From the NCBI GenBank assembly GCA_032207245.1, contig CM063502.1, positions 49,222,404-49,286,403 on the forward strand: DNA of 64,000 bases, in the 5' to 3' direction. The DNA comes from Pardosa pseudoannulata. Taxonomy: Eukaryota > Arthropoda > Arachnida > Araneae > Lycosidae. The translations under genes and the position numbers were made by a program. Of the stretch, positions 36,777 to 51,730 are shown one piece after another (position 1 is the first letter of the stretch; the number at the start of each line of letters is the position of its first letter). Below the pieces are notes generated by a model, which saw only the letters and a program-made list of their open reading frames with translations, was not told the DNA's origin and ran no database searches.

Positions 36777-37249
36777 TGGTTTTAGTGGTAAAAGCAAAAA
36801 TTTAAAAGTCACTTAGGCATTCCTTATTCTACAATATTTTTTTTTATACTTGTAAAATTTAATCTAAATATACTGTGTGAGATGTTACAATATACATTTT
36901 TAATTTTTTCCTTATTTTTATATTTAAAAGTAAATATTTTAGGAATTTGTAAGTTGTTTATAAAAAACTATTTTTTATTTTGAGAAATTTTTAAAATTAT
37001 CCATATGCTTTTCATAAAGTTTTCCATATAGTTTCTCCACAAAGTCTTACTAAAGTGTCATATTAGATACAGAACAAATTGTACATTAAAATTTATTTAC
37101 AAGCATACAAAGGGGAAAAACAAAGTATTTTTAAAATACTTAGAAAAATAACAAATAACCTGAAAACTGTAAAAATTTCTTAAAAAGAAACTATAACTCT
37201 TTAATGCCAAACGCCCTTAAGAATAAAATTACGCGTAGAATATTTATTC

Positions 37250-37375
37250 TTTTTAGTAAATGTAGATGGCAACCCTGAAAACAATCCCACAAATTTTCAA
37301 TTATTTTTAACAAGATTTGATCAAGCCTTGCATATAAAATTGCTTTTTGCGTAGGTACATAAGCTAAAACCATTA
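37250..37375. repeat. Diverged interspersed repeat, member 3 of 3
   Basis: GTAGATGGCAACCCTGAAAA, CCCACAAATTTTCAA and GCTTTTTGCGTAGGTACATAA; see members at 25.2 and 34.1 kb. Confidence 0.55.
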
Positions 37376-37489
37376 TATCTATTATAATACTTCACTAAAA
37401 ATTACTGCTTTAAAATAGAGTAATTAATAGATTTGTTATTACAAACTTTTTCTCTTAATAACATATTATTTCTAAAAATTAAAAACTGC

Positions 37490-38120
37490 CCTATAATGAG
37501 AAAGAGCTTCAATTTTAAATCTAACTCAAGTGTATCTTGAATATCATACTTTTATTTTAACTCATAGGATTATAAACTCAGATATCAGATATTCATCAAT
37601 CAAAAACGGTTCTTTGCCACCAAGGGCAGAAATATAAAATATCTCCCCTTCTTTTACGATAAAATTATTAATACAACAAATAAGTTGTTGAAAGATACTA
37701 ACCTATTAAACTTGAACAATACTTCGCTTTAAGGTACTGTGTAAAATAATAATAATTAAGATTTTTCTTTTAATGCCATCCTATGATTTTTAAAGTTATA
37801 GGTTTTCCACTAGTGAGAAGCAGCTACAATTTTAAAACTAACAAAAGTGTATCTTGAATTTCATGCTTTTATTTTTAAACTTAGTATAAATTAATTTATA
37901 TTTGTGATATTCACCAATTCAAACCAGTTCTAGCAGTGTTTCCTCACAAAGCAAAAATGTAAAACGCCTCTACCCCCTTATGATAAAATCACAATTAGAA
38001 GAGGTTTGTTGATAATACAATTTGTTGATAAATGCATACATACCAATGAAACTTGGACAGTTTTTGCCAACAAAAATATTTATTAAAAACTATAATATAA
38101 ACTAAAAAGCAAACAAACCT
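37490..38120. repeat. Diverged tandem duplication, ~318-bp period
   Basis: GTGTATCTTGAATATCATAC (37530) and GTGTATCTTGAATTTCATGC (37848) mark equivalent points. AATTTTAAAxCTAAC lies before each, and GxGATATTCACCAATC-like, GGCAGAAATATAAAA-like and GATAAAATxA lie after each. Confidence 0.75.
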
Positions 38121-38486
38121 CCTTCCAGATCCCTAGAATCTTTCAATATTGCGAAATCAATCTTACAATATTGATGCTAAATTTTTCCGCTTTCCGGTGA
38201 AATGTATATAATACATATGTATAGCAGTTTTGGTTATTTAATTGCACGTACCGCTTTTTTATGGGTTTTTACTTTAATACTAAGAATTATTAATACTTTT
38301 TAGATATAAACAGTATAAGTATGCGAACTGTAAATCTATAGCATTAGAAAAATTGTTATGTATAAATTTTGATCAATTCTGTATTTAATATATCAATACT
38401 TTTCAAACACTCACATCCAAAATTCCCCACCCCCTGAATTTTATCTTCCAGACCAATGATGAGGTTGTCGGCTCCTAAAGCGGGCT

Positions 38487-38499
38487 CTTTATATATATA

Positions 38500-38593
<94 letters not shown>

Positions 38594-38632
38594 CGTGTGC
38601 GTGTGTGTGTGTATACACACTCATATATACAG
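38487..38632. repeat. Compound (AT)n-(GT)n microsatellite
   Basis: (AT)n to about 38570, then GT with GC interruptions. Confidence 0.98.
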
Positions 38633-38734
38633 ACATTCAGCAAGAATAATTTAATAGGCTATCGAATTCGTGGACATAAACCACCAATTGAAAGTATATT
38701 ACATTGTAGGAAAAATACTGTTCATAAAGCATTT

Positions 38735-38921
38735 TGGTTTGGTTTGGTCTAATTTTGTGCTACGGTATACTTTTTTCCTCATGAGAGCTAATGAGACCGG
38801 GACCTACTGCTTAAGGCCGATTCCGATGTGCTACGAACATCCATGCCAGTAGCAGGATAAGAATCAGCCAGTTCCGATACCTAAGAGCGGCATTCTACCA
38901 TTGTTCCAACCTTCGGCCTAA
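38735..38921 (-). mobile_element. tRNA-derived SINE with 9-bp TSD
   Basis: GGTTTGGTTTGGTCTAATTT tail, then GAGACCGGGACCTACTGCTT and CTACGAACATCCATGCCAGT in reverse orientation. The head has a mutated box B. TSD AAAGCATTT at 38726-38734 and 38922-38930 (the left TSD borders the GGTTTGG tail). Confidence 0.92.
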
Positions 38922-38930
38922 AAAGCATTT

Positions 38931-40650
38931 AAGTAGTGTAAACTACAAAATTTTAAACTAAGCACTTCTATGATAAGTTTTAATGACATTATTTTCATTC
39001 TAAATAATTGTAGAATACTTTAAAAAGCTCAGATTGAAATCCGATAAAATTTCTTGGTCTAAAGGTCTCTCATTTTTTTAATTGAAGCGTTTTCGGTCAC
39101 ATACAGAATTTTTAGACCTCTTCATAAATACTAAATATACCGATAAGTATTTCAGAACTTTTATTTGTAACACATAATAGTGCAGAATAACTGTAAATTA
39201 ATGAAAAGTTTTAATTAGACTTCTACGTTGTTTCTTATAAAAAACAGGGATAAATATAGTAGAATCGAAAATTTTCTGTAATTCTTATGCTAGAAATATA
39301 GGTTAAATATTTTCAGAAAACTGTTGTCCAACTCTTTAAATTTTTTTTTGTTTGTTTTACAAGAGTTATTTTTATAGTAGCTGAAAAACATTAGATATAT
39401 GTAAAAAATCATATTGAGACAATTTAACGAAACTAATTTTTAAATCTAATTTTCTCGATACTAAGTTTTATCAGTTCAGGTCTAATAAACACGCATAATA
39501 AAAATTACTATAATGTTTCTAACAAATCCAAAACAAACTTTTTTACTGAACAATTAAAATGAGATATTTTTTTTTTGCATAAAAGCTAATTTTTATTAAC
39601 AAACCAAAATTTTAAAATTTCTAATTAAAAGTGAATATTACAATAACCTTTTAAGAACAAATTGAGTAATGATCTCAATAAATAGCTAACACTTCATAGA
39701 AACTTTTACATATTAAGGGATTTCAATAATTAAGACTGACACAGCGTTCAATAAAGAAGGTAGAAAATATAACTTAAAAAAGCTTAAACTGACAGCAGGT
39801 CAGCTTCCCACCTTCCAATATTTTACAGCTTTAACTTCAGATAAGCACATAACTACGGGTGAAGTAATTTTATTTATCATTTAATTTTTATCACAGAATA
39901 AAAATAGAGGTGAAGTGAAAATCACTTTTGTTTTAGTTACCTAATTTACTTTTATTCGTTGATAAAAAAAGTCTCGTTTTTCAGATGCGTAATGTGTGGT
40001 TATAGAATATAAGATTAGTGAGACTAAAAGCATTTGAGAACACAACTAAAAAGTAAATGTATAAAATAAAATTTTTTATTAATATAGTAATATTAAATTT
40101 AAAAAAATTGTGAAAGAGGATTTTGATTTTCATATGGTATTCCCAGATGTAATCCAATATTGGCTTGTTTGTATTGATGGAAATGTTCTACCCATATGAA
40201 GTAAAAGCAATTAATCTTAATTATGCTAATATATAAAATGAAAATGCAAGTAAAAATAAAAGTTTAAATAGAAAATAAAACTAGTCATTTACAAAAAAAA
40301 AAAAAAAAAAAAAATATATACATTTTATGAAAGTAATTGTAACCTTCATTTCCCTCGAGTATGAAAATCTAGGAAAATTGCCTTTATTTGATGCACATAT
40401 TTATATTATTAATCTGTTAAGAATAGTTGCAAATTCGTCAGTTCTTGTGAAAATTGGTGTAATTGTTTAGCAGTTGGTTTACTGGCAGTATTGACTTCTT
40501 GAGAGCATTTTAAGTAAATATTTAATACTTTTCGTTGGAGAAAAACAGTGAAACATACTTACCAAGTTCTTTAATACATAACCGTTCAATATGTTTTTTT
40601 ATTTTCGTTGCTTTGATAAAATGTTGTATGTTATACTATTCCTTTATTTT
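38931..40650. other. AT-rich presumed intron upstream of the myogenic exon
   Basis: No coding frame. An A-run of about 22 lies at 40293-40314. Nothing else recognised. Confidence 0.5.
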
Positions 40651-40671
40651 CCATTTTTATTTCAGTTGTTC
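40651..40671 (+). other. Splice acceptor of the myogenic-factor exon
   Basis: A T-rich tract ending TTTTTATTTCAG at 40665 precedes the exon. Six nucleotides (TTGTTC) then lead to ATG 40672. The hydrophobic Phe/Leu/Tyr-rich translation of 40591-40665 is what a pyrimidine tract encodes by chance, not a signal peptide. Confidence 0.75.
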
Positions 40672-42660
40672 ATGTTGGATCGTAATGTTCTAATTCCACT
40701 TCCAGCCATGATTGCAGACGTCCGTCTATCTGTGTTCAATGAGCAACATTCTCCTAAACCAGATGCTTCCCCTGTATATACTCCATTAAGATCTCTGATC
40801 TTAAGTAATACAGGTGGACAGGTTTTGTCTCTAACAAATGTTCCGAGAGAAAAACTGAATGAAGATGATAGTCGATCAGATTATTTAACTCCGAGTTCCA
40901 TTTCTTCAAACGATGACTTTTCATCTCATTCTCCTAAAGTATTTTGTTCGTTAAATCATAACAATAACGAGACTGTTTCGAATCAGTACAGACCTCCCCA
41001 ATCTAATTATTCACAGGAATTTTATCCTGTCATTTCAGGACAAGAATTTATTCCAAAGGCATGCTATTTCAATTTTGGAAATTCAGCGCGTGATAAATTT
41101 TATAGGGAACAATCGAAGTCATCTTTTCCCGAGAACCTACAACAAAGACCTTATGATAAGACATATTTCAGGGTTGATGAAGTCCATCGTACGTCACCTC
41201 CAACTACGTGTGAAAAACCTTATGAATTTTCGCAATACAACGCTCCAAAAGCATTGAATAGTGCAACTTCCCAGCATTACAGTGGCATTTATGTGCCTTT
41301 ACATTCCCTGTGTCCGAGAAGTGAATCATACGATATTTATTCTCAAAGCAAAGGACAAGACTATTATAGACCTAATAAGATTCCTGTAGGGGTAAATGAA
41401 ACATTTTATTCCCCTAATGTACCTCTGTCCATGTCATCAAAATCCCATGATTCTAATGAAAGTCCAAGGGCCAATATTTCTCCTGTTGGGGAAGGTGATA
41501 CTACTAATGGCTCTACTACTAAATGCTCAACTTCATCATTTCATCACCTAAATAAAGGTGTAGTAACTTCAAATATTTGTACTGTAAATGAAACAACATC
41601 AGATACTAAAAGATTACCACCTACAGTTTCAGTTCAATGTGATTCTAATCGCAATAACTTACAACAAACAAAACTTAGTGAGAGTGTAGATTACAGAAGC
41701 AAATTTTCTAATGGATACAATGTTCAACAAAACAAACAGCTATATGAAAAACCAAAAACATCTGTCTGTGATCCGGTAACAGAGTATCATGAAAGAGATC
41801 CTTATAAATATTTTTCAAAAGATATACAAAATGTGTCTAAGAATACTGAACCTACCCCAGTGTTTGAGAATCCTGAAGTGAAATATAATAAAACGACTGC
41901 TACAAAACGTGATTTAAAAAATGGTGTTACTTCTCAGCAAAAGTGTACCGAAAAGAATGATAAATCTTTGTATGATGGTATTGTGGAAAAGAAAAACGGA
42001 AAATCTTATCAAGAGCTATGGAACAAAGGTGACAAAAATTCATCCGTTGACTCGAAAAAAAGCAAAAGACAATATGTAAAGAAAGGAAAAAATGAAAATA
42101 AAGAATCTAAGAATAAGAATAGTGGAGAAATTTTCAAACCATACACATCAAAGACAAGCAAGGATTCAATTCGTTGTTCACAGAAGACAACGGACGAAGG
42201 CATCGGCGACTGCACCTCTGACGGCGATGAAGCGTGTTCTTCAACGGCGTCTCTGTGCGACACATCTTCACCTTCCACTGCGGTAGCTTCGGGTGAGGAA
42301 TCTCACTCTAGCAATTCTCAGCGGGATGCCGAGGAACAACACGTGCCACACGTTTTTGCACCCGGACAGCATGCACAGCAACGCCGGTGTCTGTTTTGGG
42401 CCTGTAAAGCGTGCAAAAGAAAGTCCGTAACAGTGAACAAAAGAAAAGCTGCCACAATGCGAGAACGTAGAAGACTTCGAAAAGTTAACGAAGCCTATGA
42501 AATTCTGAAAAGACGAACAACCCACAATCCAAACCAAAGACTGGCCAAAGTTGAAATTCTGAGGAATGCTATTCAATACATTGAAGGACTGGAAGAAGTC
42601 CTGCATGGATCAACGAGTAGGAGGGAAGGTGACTGCGATAGTAGCAGTAGCGACTATGCG
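40672..42660 (+). CDS. nau: Myogenic bHLH transcription factor, MyoD/Myf5/nautilus family (large coding exon, gene partial)
   Basis: This nuclear DNA-binding regulator of muscle differentiation would bind E-boxes as a dimer with an E-protein (Daughterless class). Numbered from ATG 40672, the exon gives 663 residues. Residues 573-583 read [12 protein letters not shown], the Cys/His-rich MRF signature with the Trp that in vertebrate factors supports Pbx/Meis cooperation. The bHLH follows at about 590-645: [20 protein letters not shown], a loop with NPNQRL, then [19 protein letters not shown]. The myogenic Ala594-Thr595 and the junction Lys604 are present. The exon is bounded by a pyrimidine-tract acceptor ending at 40665 and a GTAAGT donor at 42661, phase 0. 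The open frame extends upstream to 40591, but that part is the intron tract, so I start at 40672; ATG 40708 is an alternative. The first ~570 residues are Ser/Asn/Lys-rich with no domain I recognise, and are far longer than in vertebrate or fly MRFs. The nau symbol is by family. Confidence 0.93.
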
Positions 42661-42668
42661 GTAAGTTT
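42658..42668 (+). other. Splice donor after the bHLH exon
   Basis: GCG|GTAAGTTTT closes the exon just after the Ser-rich tail ([11 protein letters not shown]). Vertebrate MRF genes also have an intron shortly after the bHLH. Read-through would add 24 residues to a stop at 42733-42735, which looks intronic (Phe/Leu/Tyr/Asn-rich). Confidence 0.8.
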
Positions 42669-45600
42669 TATTTATTCTTATCTTTTAAATACCTTTAATA
42701 TGTTATATGAATTGAATGTTATCTTATCAAACTAGAGTTCAATAGCAACGAACAAAACTAATCCGAATTAGTTTTTTATTTAACCTTAGAAAGCAAACCT
42801 TACGTTTCGGCTCAGGTGTATTGAGAGTGGGGGAGTTGAGAACAGCCCTAGACTTCTGATCAAGTGGTATCTAGAGGAAATCTTAAATTTTAAAGTAGAT
42901 GTGTTGTAATGTCGTGGATTGAGGACAGATGTCGATTGACGAATAAGAAGGTAGTGGGAGAAACAGCTCATGGTCGAGAACTCAAATGCTTTCATATGGA
43001 CAAATTTTATGATGTTAATTAAATATCTGGGTAATTGCAGAGCTGCATATTTCGGTAATGTCTTTTTAACTACCTTTTTTATTGGCAGGTAAATTAAAAA
43101 ACATTTTCCAATCAAAATATGGCAGACTAATAAGATTTTTAAAGTTATTTTTTTCCCGTTAGATGTAAGTTCTATTAATCTTTTCTGTGTTTGATTTTAG
43201 TAATCTAAGTTTTTATTTTAAATTTAATTTTTTTATTTACGTAAATATTACTTACACATTCCTTTCGGTATTTTATAAGGTATTCAAGTAGGGGGGAGAT
43301 ATCAAAATTCAAGTTATAAACCTTCGATAGCTGTAGATCCACCCCTATGTTTGAGACGTTTTGCAATTAATATAATAAATTGTTACAAGTTGAAACAATA
43401 TTTAACTGGGACACAAAATACTCTTTTTTTCAAAAATTATAATCGCTTCACTATGATTTTCTTGTCAAATATGTGCTTATAAGGAAATTACCATACATAA
43501 AAAATTATTCAAGCTTTTTAAATATATGAATTTTAAAAAATTAAAAACTTTATAATTTAAATGCATTATAATTTTTATATAATTCATGAATGAATAACTC
43601 TTGGGAAATAATATTTCAGTTTTTATGTGCAAAAATGATAACAAACTAGTTTATCTACTAGATTTGCAAAAATATTGATTGCAATTATTTTAATAATTTA
43701 TAAATTAAAAAAATTAGATTTTATTGAGTTGTTTTGTGTTTCGCGGACAATATTTTGAAAACTATTGCTTTTAATTGCAAATACCGTAATAAAACCAAAG
43801 AAAATATATTAGAGAATATTTGTACAGAATTCCAACCATGTAGTTTAAATATAAGTTGAGCTATATCAATTGAAATCTGACAATTTTTAAAAAAATCGTT
43901 TAGAGATAATTGGACATAAAAATTCCAGTTCTTGTCTTTTAAGAAATACCAACCATTTGTTACATTTTACACTATTTAAACTCATAATAAGATTGATTTA
44001 ACCATATTAATGTCAAATGACTATAAAATTAATTGACTATGCAATGAATCATTTTTTAATATCGCTGCTTAATGCACAGAATAATTTATATGTAAGAACA
44101 TTTTTCAAAGGCATTTACCACCTTGACGAGGGACTTATGTAACTTAAAATTATAAGACAAAAAACATCAAGTACCTCCTCGTGTAATTATTGTAGAAACA
44201 CGTTTGTTTCGTTTAATTTACAAAAGTCTGTAGTATTTTTTTATGACTGAAAAATAAATATATGAAATACATATATTTTTAAAATTTATATGTTCTGGAT
44301 TCCCTTAAAACGAATCATTCTTTTAAATGAAAGCTGATGTACTACTCGCTTTTCTTGCTTTGAAGATTTAAAAAAAAAAGTTTTGCAGATGTAACAATAG
44401 TAAAAATATTTAACAAGTATAGGATCTTAATTCTGATGCCTCGAGTTGCATAAATCACCAAATTTTGACTTCTGCATCTTCACATTATGTAATAGCTTTA
44501 TATGATCATATATGCGCTTTATAAATTGATATCAGGAATATGCATTCAGCTTTCATAAAAATTAAATAAATTACTCTATGTATTGAAAGTTCAGTTCTTA
44601 CACAGTGATTCATACACTAAAAATCGTGCCATGTATACTAATCTTTAGAAGTGTTCAATGTTAGCCATGGCTACCCATGGAATAACCGCATTTCAAAAAC
44701 AAAGCTTGTTGATTTACCTTTTAATTTTTGTAAATATAGTTCTCTAAAATTTCTCTTAACGTTATATATTATTTTTTAAAAAAGCAGTTGCTGCAAGAAG
44801 TGACATTTTAAGATTTTCATCTAGTCTTTCATGTTTCATATTCAATTAGTTACATGATCGTAGGTGTAGGGATAGCTTGTCTTTTAAGCAAATATAATTG
44901 ATAGTAGATAACTAAGCATCAAGTTAAAAACTAGGCTTAAATGTCTTTGAAAAGTATTTATACTACGTTTACATTTTGCTTCAACTCCTACAAAAGTAAT
45001 ACTTATAAAATTTTTATGGAATTTTTTTGAGAAACGTTTAAGGGATGTCATAAATCCTAAAGGAAATCGGTGCATGTTGAAAGAGTGTCTGCTGTGATCG
45101 ATAAGTTTTAAAATTCTATTCGTAAAATGTTTTATTTATTCAAAATTTTAATACCTTATTAATCTCATTATTTTATACCTTGAAATCTAGTTCAAAACAA
45201 TCCAGCTGCTGAAAATGCTCTGTCTGATTTCACTTTAATTCCTCGGTTTGTCATCAAATAGTCTTTTCTAAGAAAAGAAACATGCTTGTGAACAACTTTC
45301 AGTAGTAGAACACTTACTTAAGGTAATAAAACATTTATAAGATTGTTATCAGTTTGTTAAAACTGAGCAGTTATAATTCAGAAAGACTAGACAGTTATAT
45401 CTCAGTGTTTATTAACGCTATTATTTAGAGAGAGAAAAAGTAAATAAATGTAGCAAAAATTCTTTTAATAATTGCTAAAGAATTTAGAAAATTTCATTGC
45501 AGTACCCTGTTGAGGATTATTACTTTAAGTCGAATTAGTTGTAAAAATTAAAAGAACTAAAAGTGCAATATATTTTATTTTTTTTCTGGGGTCAGATTCT

Positions 45601-45686
45601 TTGGTTGAAGCATATCGAAATGCGTTTTCAAATAGTCTTAGTTGAATTTAAAATAATGAGATCTTACTACTATTTTTTTCCTTCAG
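42661..45686 (+). other. Presumed intron after the bHLH exon
   Basis: Starts with GTAAGT. The first 450 bp are less AT-rich than the rest and contain an E-box CATATG near 42994. A pyrimidine-tract acceptor-like site ends at 43200 (GTTTGATTTTAG), but it is followed at once by TAA in the required phase. Confidence 0.4.
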
Positions 45687-45736
45687 TCTACTATGTTTAA
45701 GTCATCGGAGGCAATTTTGTCGTATCCAGCATATAG
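45687..45736 (+). other. Candidate small coding exon 2 of the myogenic factor
   Basis: A strong pyrimidine tract (TATTTTTTTCCTTCAG, ending 45686) is followed by a 50-nt open segment in the phase required by the upstream donor (STMFKSSEAILSYPAY plus two bases). It is then followed by a GTATAT donor. Vertebrate MRF genes have a short middle exon at this position, and Drosophila Nau has a Ser/Tyr-rich stretch after the bHLH. The donor is not ideal and similarity is suggestive only. No exon carrying the MRF C-terminal helix was found downstream. Confidence 0.28.
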
Positions 45737-47689
45737 GTATATGATTTCTTTTCATTACTTGATTTTGAGTATTAGCCCCCTACATTTCAATGAAGTAAAA
45801 GAGTAAAACATAGATATGGTAAAGATATCATTGTTTAAAAATTTAAGAAAACTAGTTACCTTGGGTCGCAAAAAATAAACTTCAAAATCTTCAGGTGGAT
45901 TGCAAGTCTACATTGAATTATAACTATATTCTTAGTTTAAAAAATTATATTGATAATATGACATGTGTCTGAGATATCGTATGTTAAGTGATGCAATATA
46001 ACTCGAATATCGAACAAAATGTTCTCTATAAAATTATTATTTTAAAAATATGTATTATACTTCCAATGTGCATAGCAGTTTTTTATACGTATAACTATCT
46101 AGCTCTATTATCTAGCTATACCACAATTATTATTACCCTCATTATTTGCATTTAAGAAAGTTTCAGATTTCTGTCAAATATTTTGCTTTTAGCCTTTGGT
46201 GAATGTGTACTGTTCCTTTCTTAAAAGTACTTTCATAGTTGACTTAGGTATAAGGAAATATGGTACTAAATATCAAAACATTTTTAACGCATTGTTAATT
46301 TTAAGATGGAGACTTAGTTTGCCTTAGTTTAGAATTTGACATGCATTAAACTGCTAGAAAAATTATATCTTTCTAAGAAAAATCCTATCTTTCCTTTTTA
46401 TAAACCTCACATCTCTATTATGTGTTAACTATGGAGAATATGAAAAGCAGATGAAACTCTCCTGTTGAGTGTTTCATTGCAGAACACTCTAAACTATAAT
46501 TTTAATCCGGAAAGAGGATTATGTAATAAATGTATGTCATACTGAAAGAATAATGAAATTTGATATTTTCCTCATTGAGTAAAATCTTACAATTTTCCCA
46601 TGAAATCAAACACACTTTCTTGGTAAAACCTCAAACGTAGTCACGTATATTTCGTTCGCACATCTTTAAGCTGTTATATGATAGGCTTCGTACGTTCGTC
46701 ACGGTCATAAACACCCTCTCTATTATGCTTTAAATTCACCATTTTCACACATTCAGTTCTTTCGTAGAACAATTTGTTCTTTTATTGAGCGGCTCTTGTA
46801 CGTGAATCTTTCACAGACAGGAATTTCTTAAAGTTGCTTATTATGACCTTAAGAAATAAAAAAAGTAGTTTTCTCTAATCCAGATTTTTTTAGACCTTAA
46901 CGCATAAAAACTGCTTAACTTTGTGAGAAAAAAAATAGCGGTATAAATCACTCTAATGTGGTTCTATGTAAGCGTTCTTTTTAAAGACTGATATAAATCA
47001 TCCTAATGTGGATCCTTCAAAAGCCATTTATTTTTGTTCTTGACCTTGAACTAAATTCCGTACTGCATTGAAGTATCATTATACATAAGCTTTGAGATTA
47101 GGAAAAATATTGCATAACGGTAAATACCCCGAAGCGTAATATTAGTTTGAGAACAGTTTCATATCCTTCATGCATTTTCATAAAAAGTTGGTTAGAATCT
47201 GGCCTCTTTCACAGACTAATTAGCTAGGAATTTAAGTCCAGAGGTTTCGAAATGTTTTCCATTAAATGAAAACTAACATTAAAAATTGATGATTCGGTCA
47301 AAATAGTTATTAACATTTAAATTAGGATTAGATATTTATAGAATGGTAACGGCTTGTGATTAGAGTACATGCTTTTATAATATTGCAGTAAGTATTAACA
47401 TTTGTTCCTATTTTTCTGTTTTAATACATTTAATTAGAAATATAAACATATAAATTTTAAACTAGTTGAAATTCCTTTTTCTTCCTTAAATATGATATCT
47501 TTTGCAATTAAACAACACTCTGAGTGACTTTAAAATTACAAATAACATTTCCTCACTCACGATTAATATTCATTTTTTACTTTTTAGTGCATGTTATGCA
47601 AAATAAAGAACTGTTGGTTTTAAAACTAGTAGCTCAGTAATAAATTAATCTCATCAAATTCCTGTAATAAGAATTTCCTTCAAACACAT
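45737..47689. other. AT-rich sequence, nothing recognised
   Basis: No recognisable exon for the MRF C-terminus and no repeats seen. Confidence 0.5.
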
Positions 47690-48340
47690 TCGGCACTAAA
47701 AACAAAAAATTATGGACCAAAGAGTGCTATATTGTAAGCGCTAAATTTTATATTATAATTAGAATATATACCCTCTTTGTATATTCATAATATATCATCG
47801 ATAAAGAATTACTAAAATGAGAAGAATGAAAAGCAAAACAGTGTTCATAAATAAGTGAAAACAGAATTGTGACAGTATAGCTGCAAAGATTTCCAGTTCT
47901 ACCCCGTGGTAATTTTAAACCGAAATTTAGTTTTCTCGCTTAACATCCAAAATATTCTTAAACGTTCTAGGTAATAATTATTTACTCCAAAATAATCTAA
48001 TCTAATAAGCATGTCTAGCACCAAAAATTTCAATCGTAGGAAATATTACTACTAGGTTTCTTTATCAGGTGGGGAACTTGCTGAAAAGCTTAATAAAGTG
48101 GCAAACTGTAGCTTTATATAAGAATGCATTTTCTTTCCGTAAGTTCAAAATATGTCATTAATACAGAACTACTAAAATTATAAGAATGAAAAGCATACTA
48201 GTATTTAGAAATACGAGAAGACAGAATTGTGACAGTTTATTTGCAAAGATTTAGAGCTGTTATACGTGGTATGTGTTTAAACGAAATTTAGTTCTCGCTC
48301 CCTAACATTCAAAATATTTTCGCATGTTCCTCGGTGGGCT
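47690..48340. repeat. Diverged tandem duplication, ~362-bp period
   Basis: AGAATGAAAAGCA, GACAGAATTGTGACAGT-like, TGCAAAGATTT, CGAAATTTAGTT and CTCGCT..AACATxCAAAATATT occur in the same order around 47820-47955 and 48180-48320. Confidence 0.8.
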
Positions 48341-48500
48341 TATTCGCCTTCATTTGTCTAACTCTCTCTGCCAACTGTCTGACTAATCCGGCTAGTCTCA
48401 CAGATCTCGCCATCTCTCCGAGTGTGTTCTCATTTCACACTTCTTTCATTGCTTTCTCACCTTCCCGCACTGACAGTCATTAATCTCCCCTGTCCCTGTT
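48341..48500. other. Pyrimidine-rich, less AT-rich segment
   Basis: A C/T-rich + strand (CTCTCTCTGCC, CTCGCCATCTCTCCGAG, CACCTTCCCGCACTG) without a coding frame. It could be an old microsatellite-derived or regulatory stretch. Confidence 0.35.
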
Positions 48501-48762
48501 AAGTGAATTGTAGTAGTACGTGACACCTATACTTTATGTAAATTTTTTTTACGAATGGGTTTTAATAGCATGTTATTTAATTTACGAAAATGCTGACAAT
48601 TCGAGTGTTAATAGAACGCTGAAGGTGCTGCTACATTTTAAGCAATTCCATTTAGATAATTAAAGTTTAAATTTTTGCGGCTAGTTGATTGGTTTCGAAC
48701 AATACCATCTATTTTCACTTCTCTGTGGCCAAGCAAGCTGTAAAATACGGAAAGTGTAAATT

Positions 48763-51390
<2,628 letters not shown>

Positions 51391-51730
51391 ACCGTATATA
51401 AGCGACATACCTTAACAACCCAACGTCAGATCTGAGCTGTCACTCTTAAAAATGCATTTCGGTAATTGAGTCTGGCTGTGTTTGTTTTGCTACCGCAGCA
51501 GAAATAAATTCCCATTAGCTGCTGGGTTTGCCCCATCATGCTGTGCCGCTCATGTTCGTTATTTTTGGCCGCCGTTACCAATTCACTACACTTCTTCCCG
51601 TCCCTTGCTCCCACGGTTACAAACCGAGAGTCGGGATATATTTTTGGGTATGATAAATCGCAAACCCGCGGGAATTCACTAGGTGCTGCGATCATAGCCA
51701 CTTTGTTACTCCTTCCCCCACTATTTTTTT
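51391..51730. other. GC-richer block, possible exon or regulatory element
   Basis: Composition shifts for ~300 bp (CCGCAGCAG, TGTGCCGCTC, TTGGCCGCCG, CCCGCGGG). A TATATAAG lies at about 51397-51404 just upstream on the + strand. Overlapping frames of 64-91 codons on both strands resemble nothing known. Confidence 0.3.

Noticed and set aside
40293..40314. Poly-A run as a processed pseudogene or retroposon tail
   Set aside because: No TSD and no recognisable retroposed body upstream.
40591..40671. N-terminal extension [10 protein letters not shown]... of the myogenic factor as a signal peptide or membrane segment
   Set aside because: The stretch is a T-rich intron tract ending in TTTCAG; a nuclear factor would not need a signal peptide.
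42009..42606. Minus-strand frames of 89 and 112 codons
   Set aside because: Shadows of the myogenic exon on the opposite strand.
42661..42735. C-terminal residues [12 protein letters not shown]... after SDYA
   Set aside because: They follow a GTAAGT donor and look intronic.
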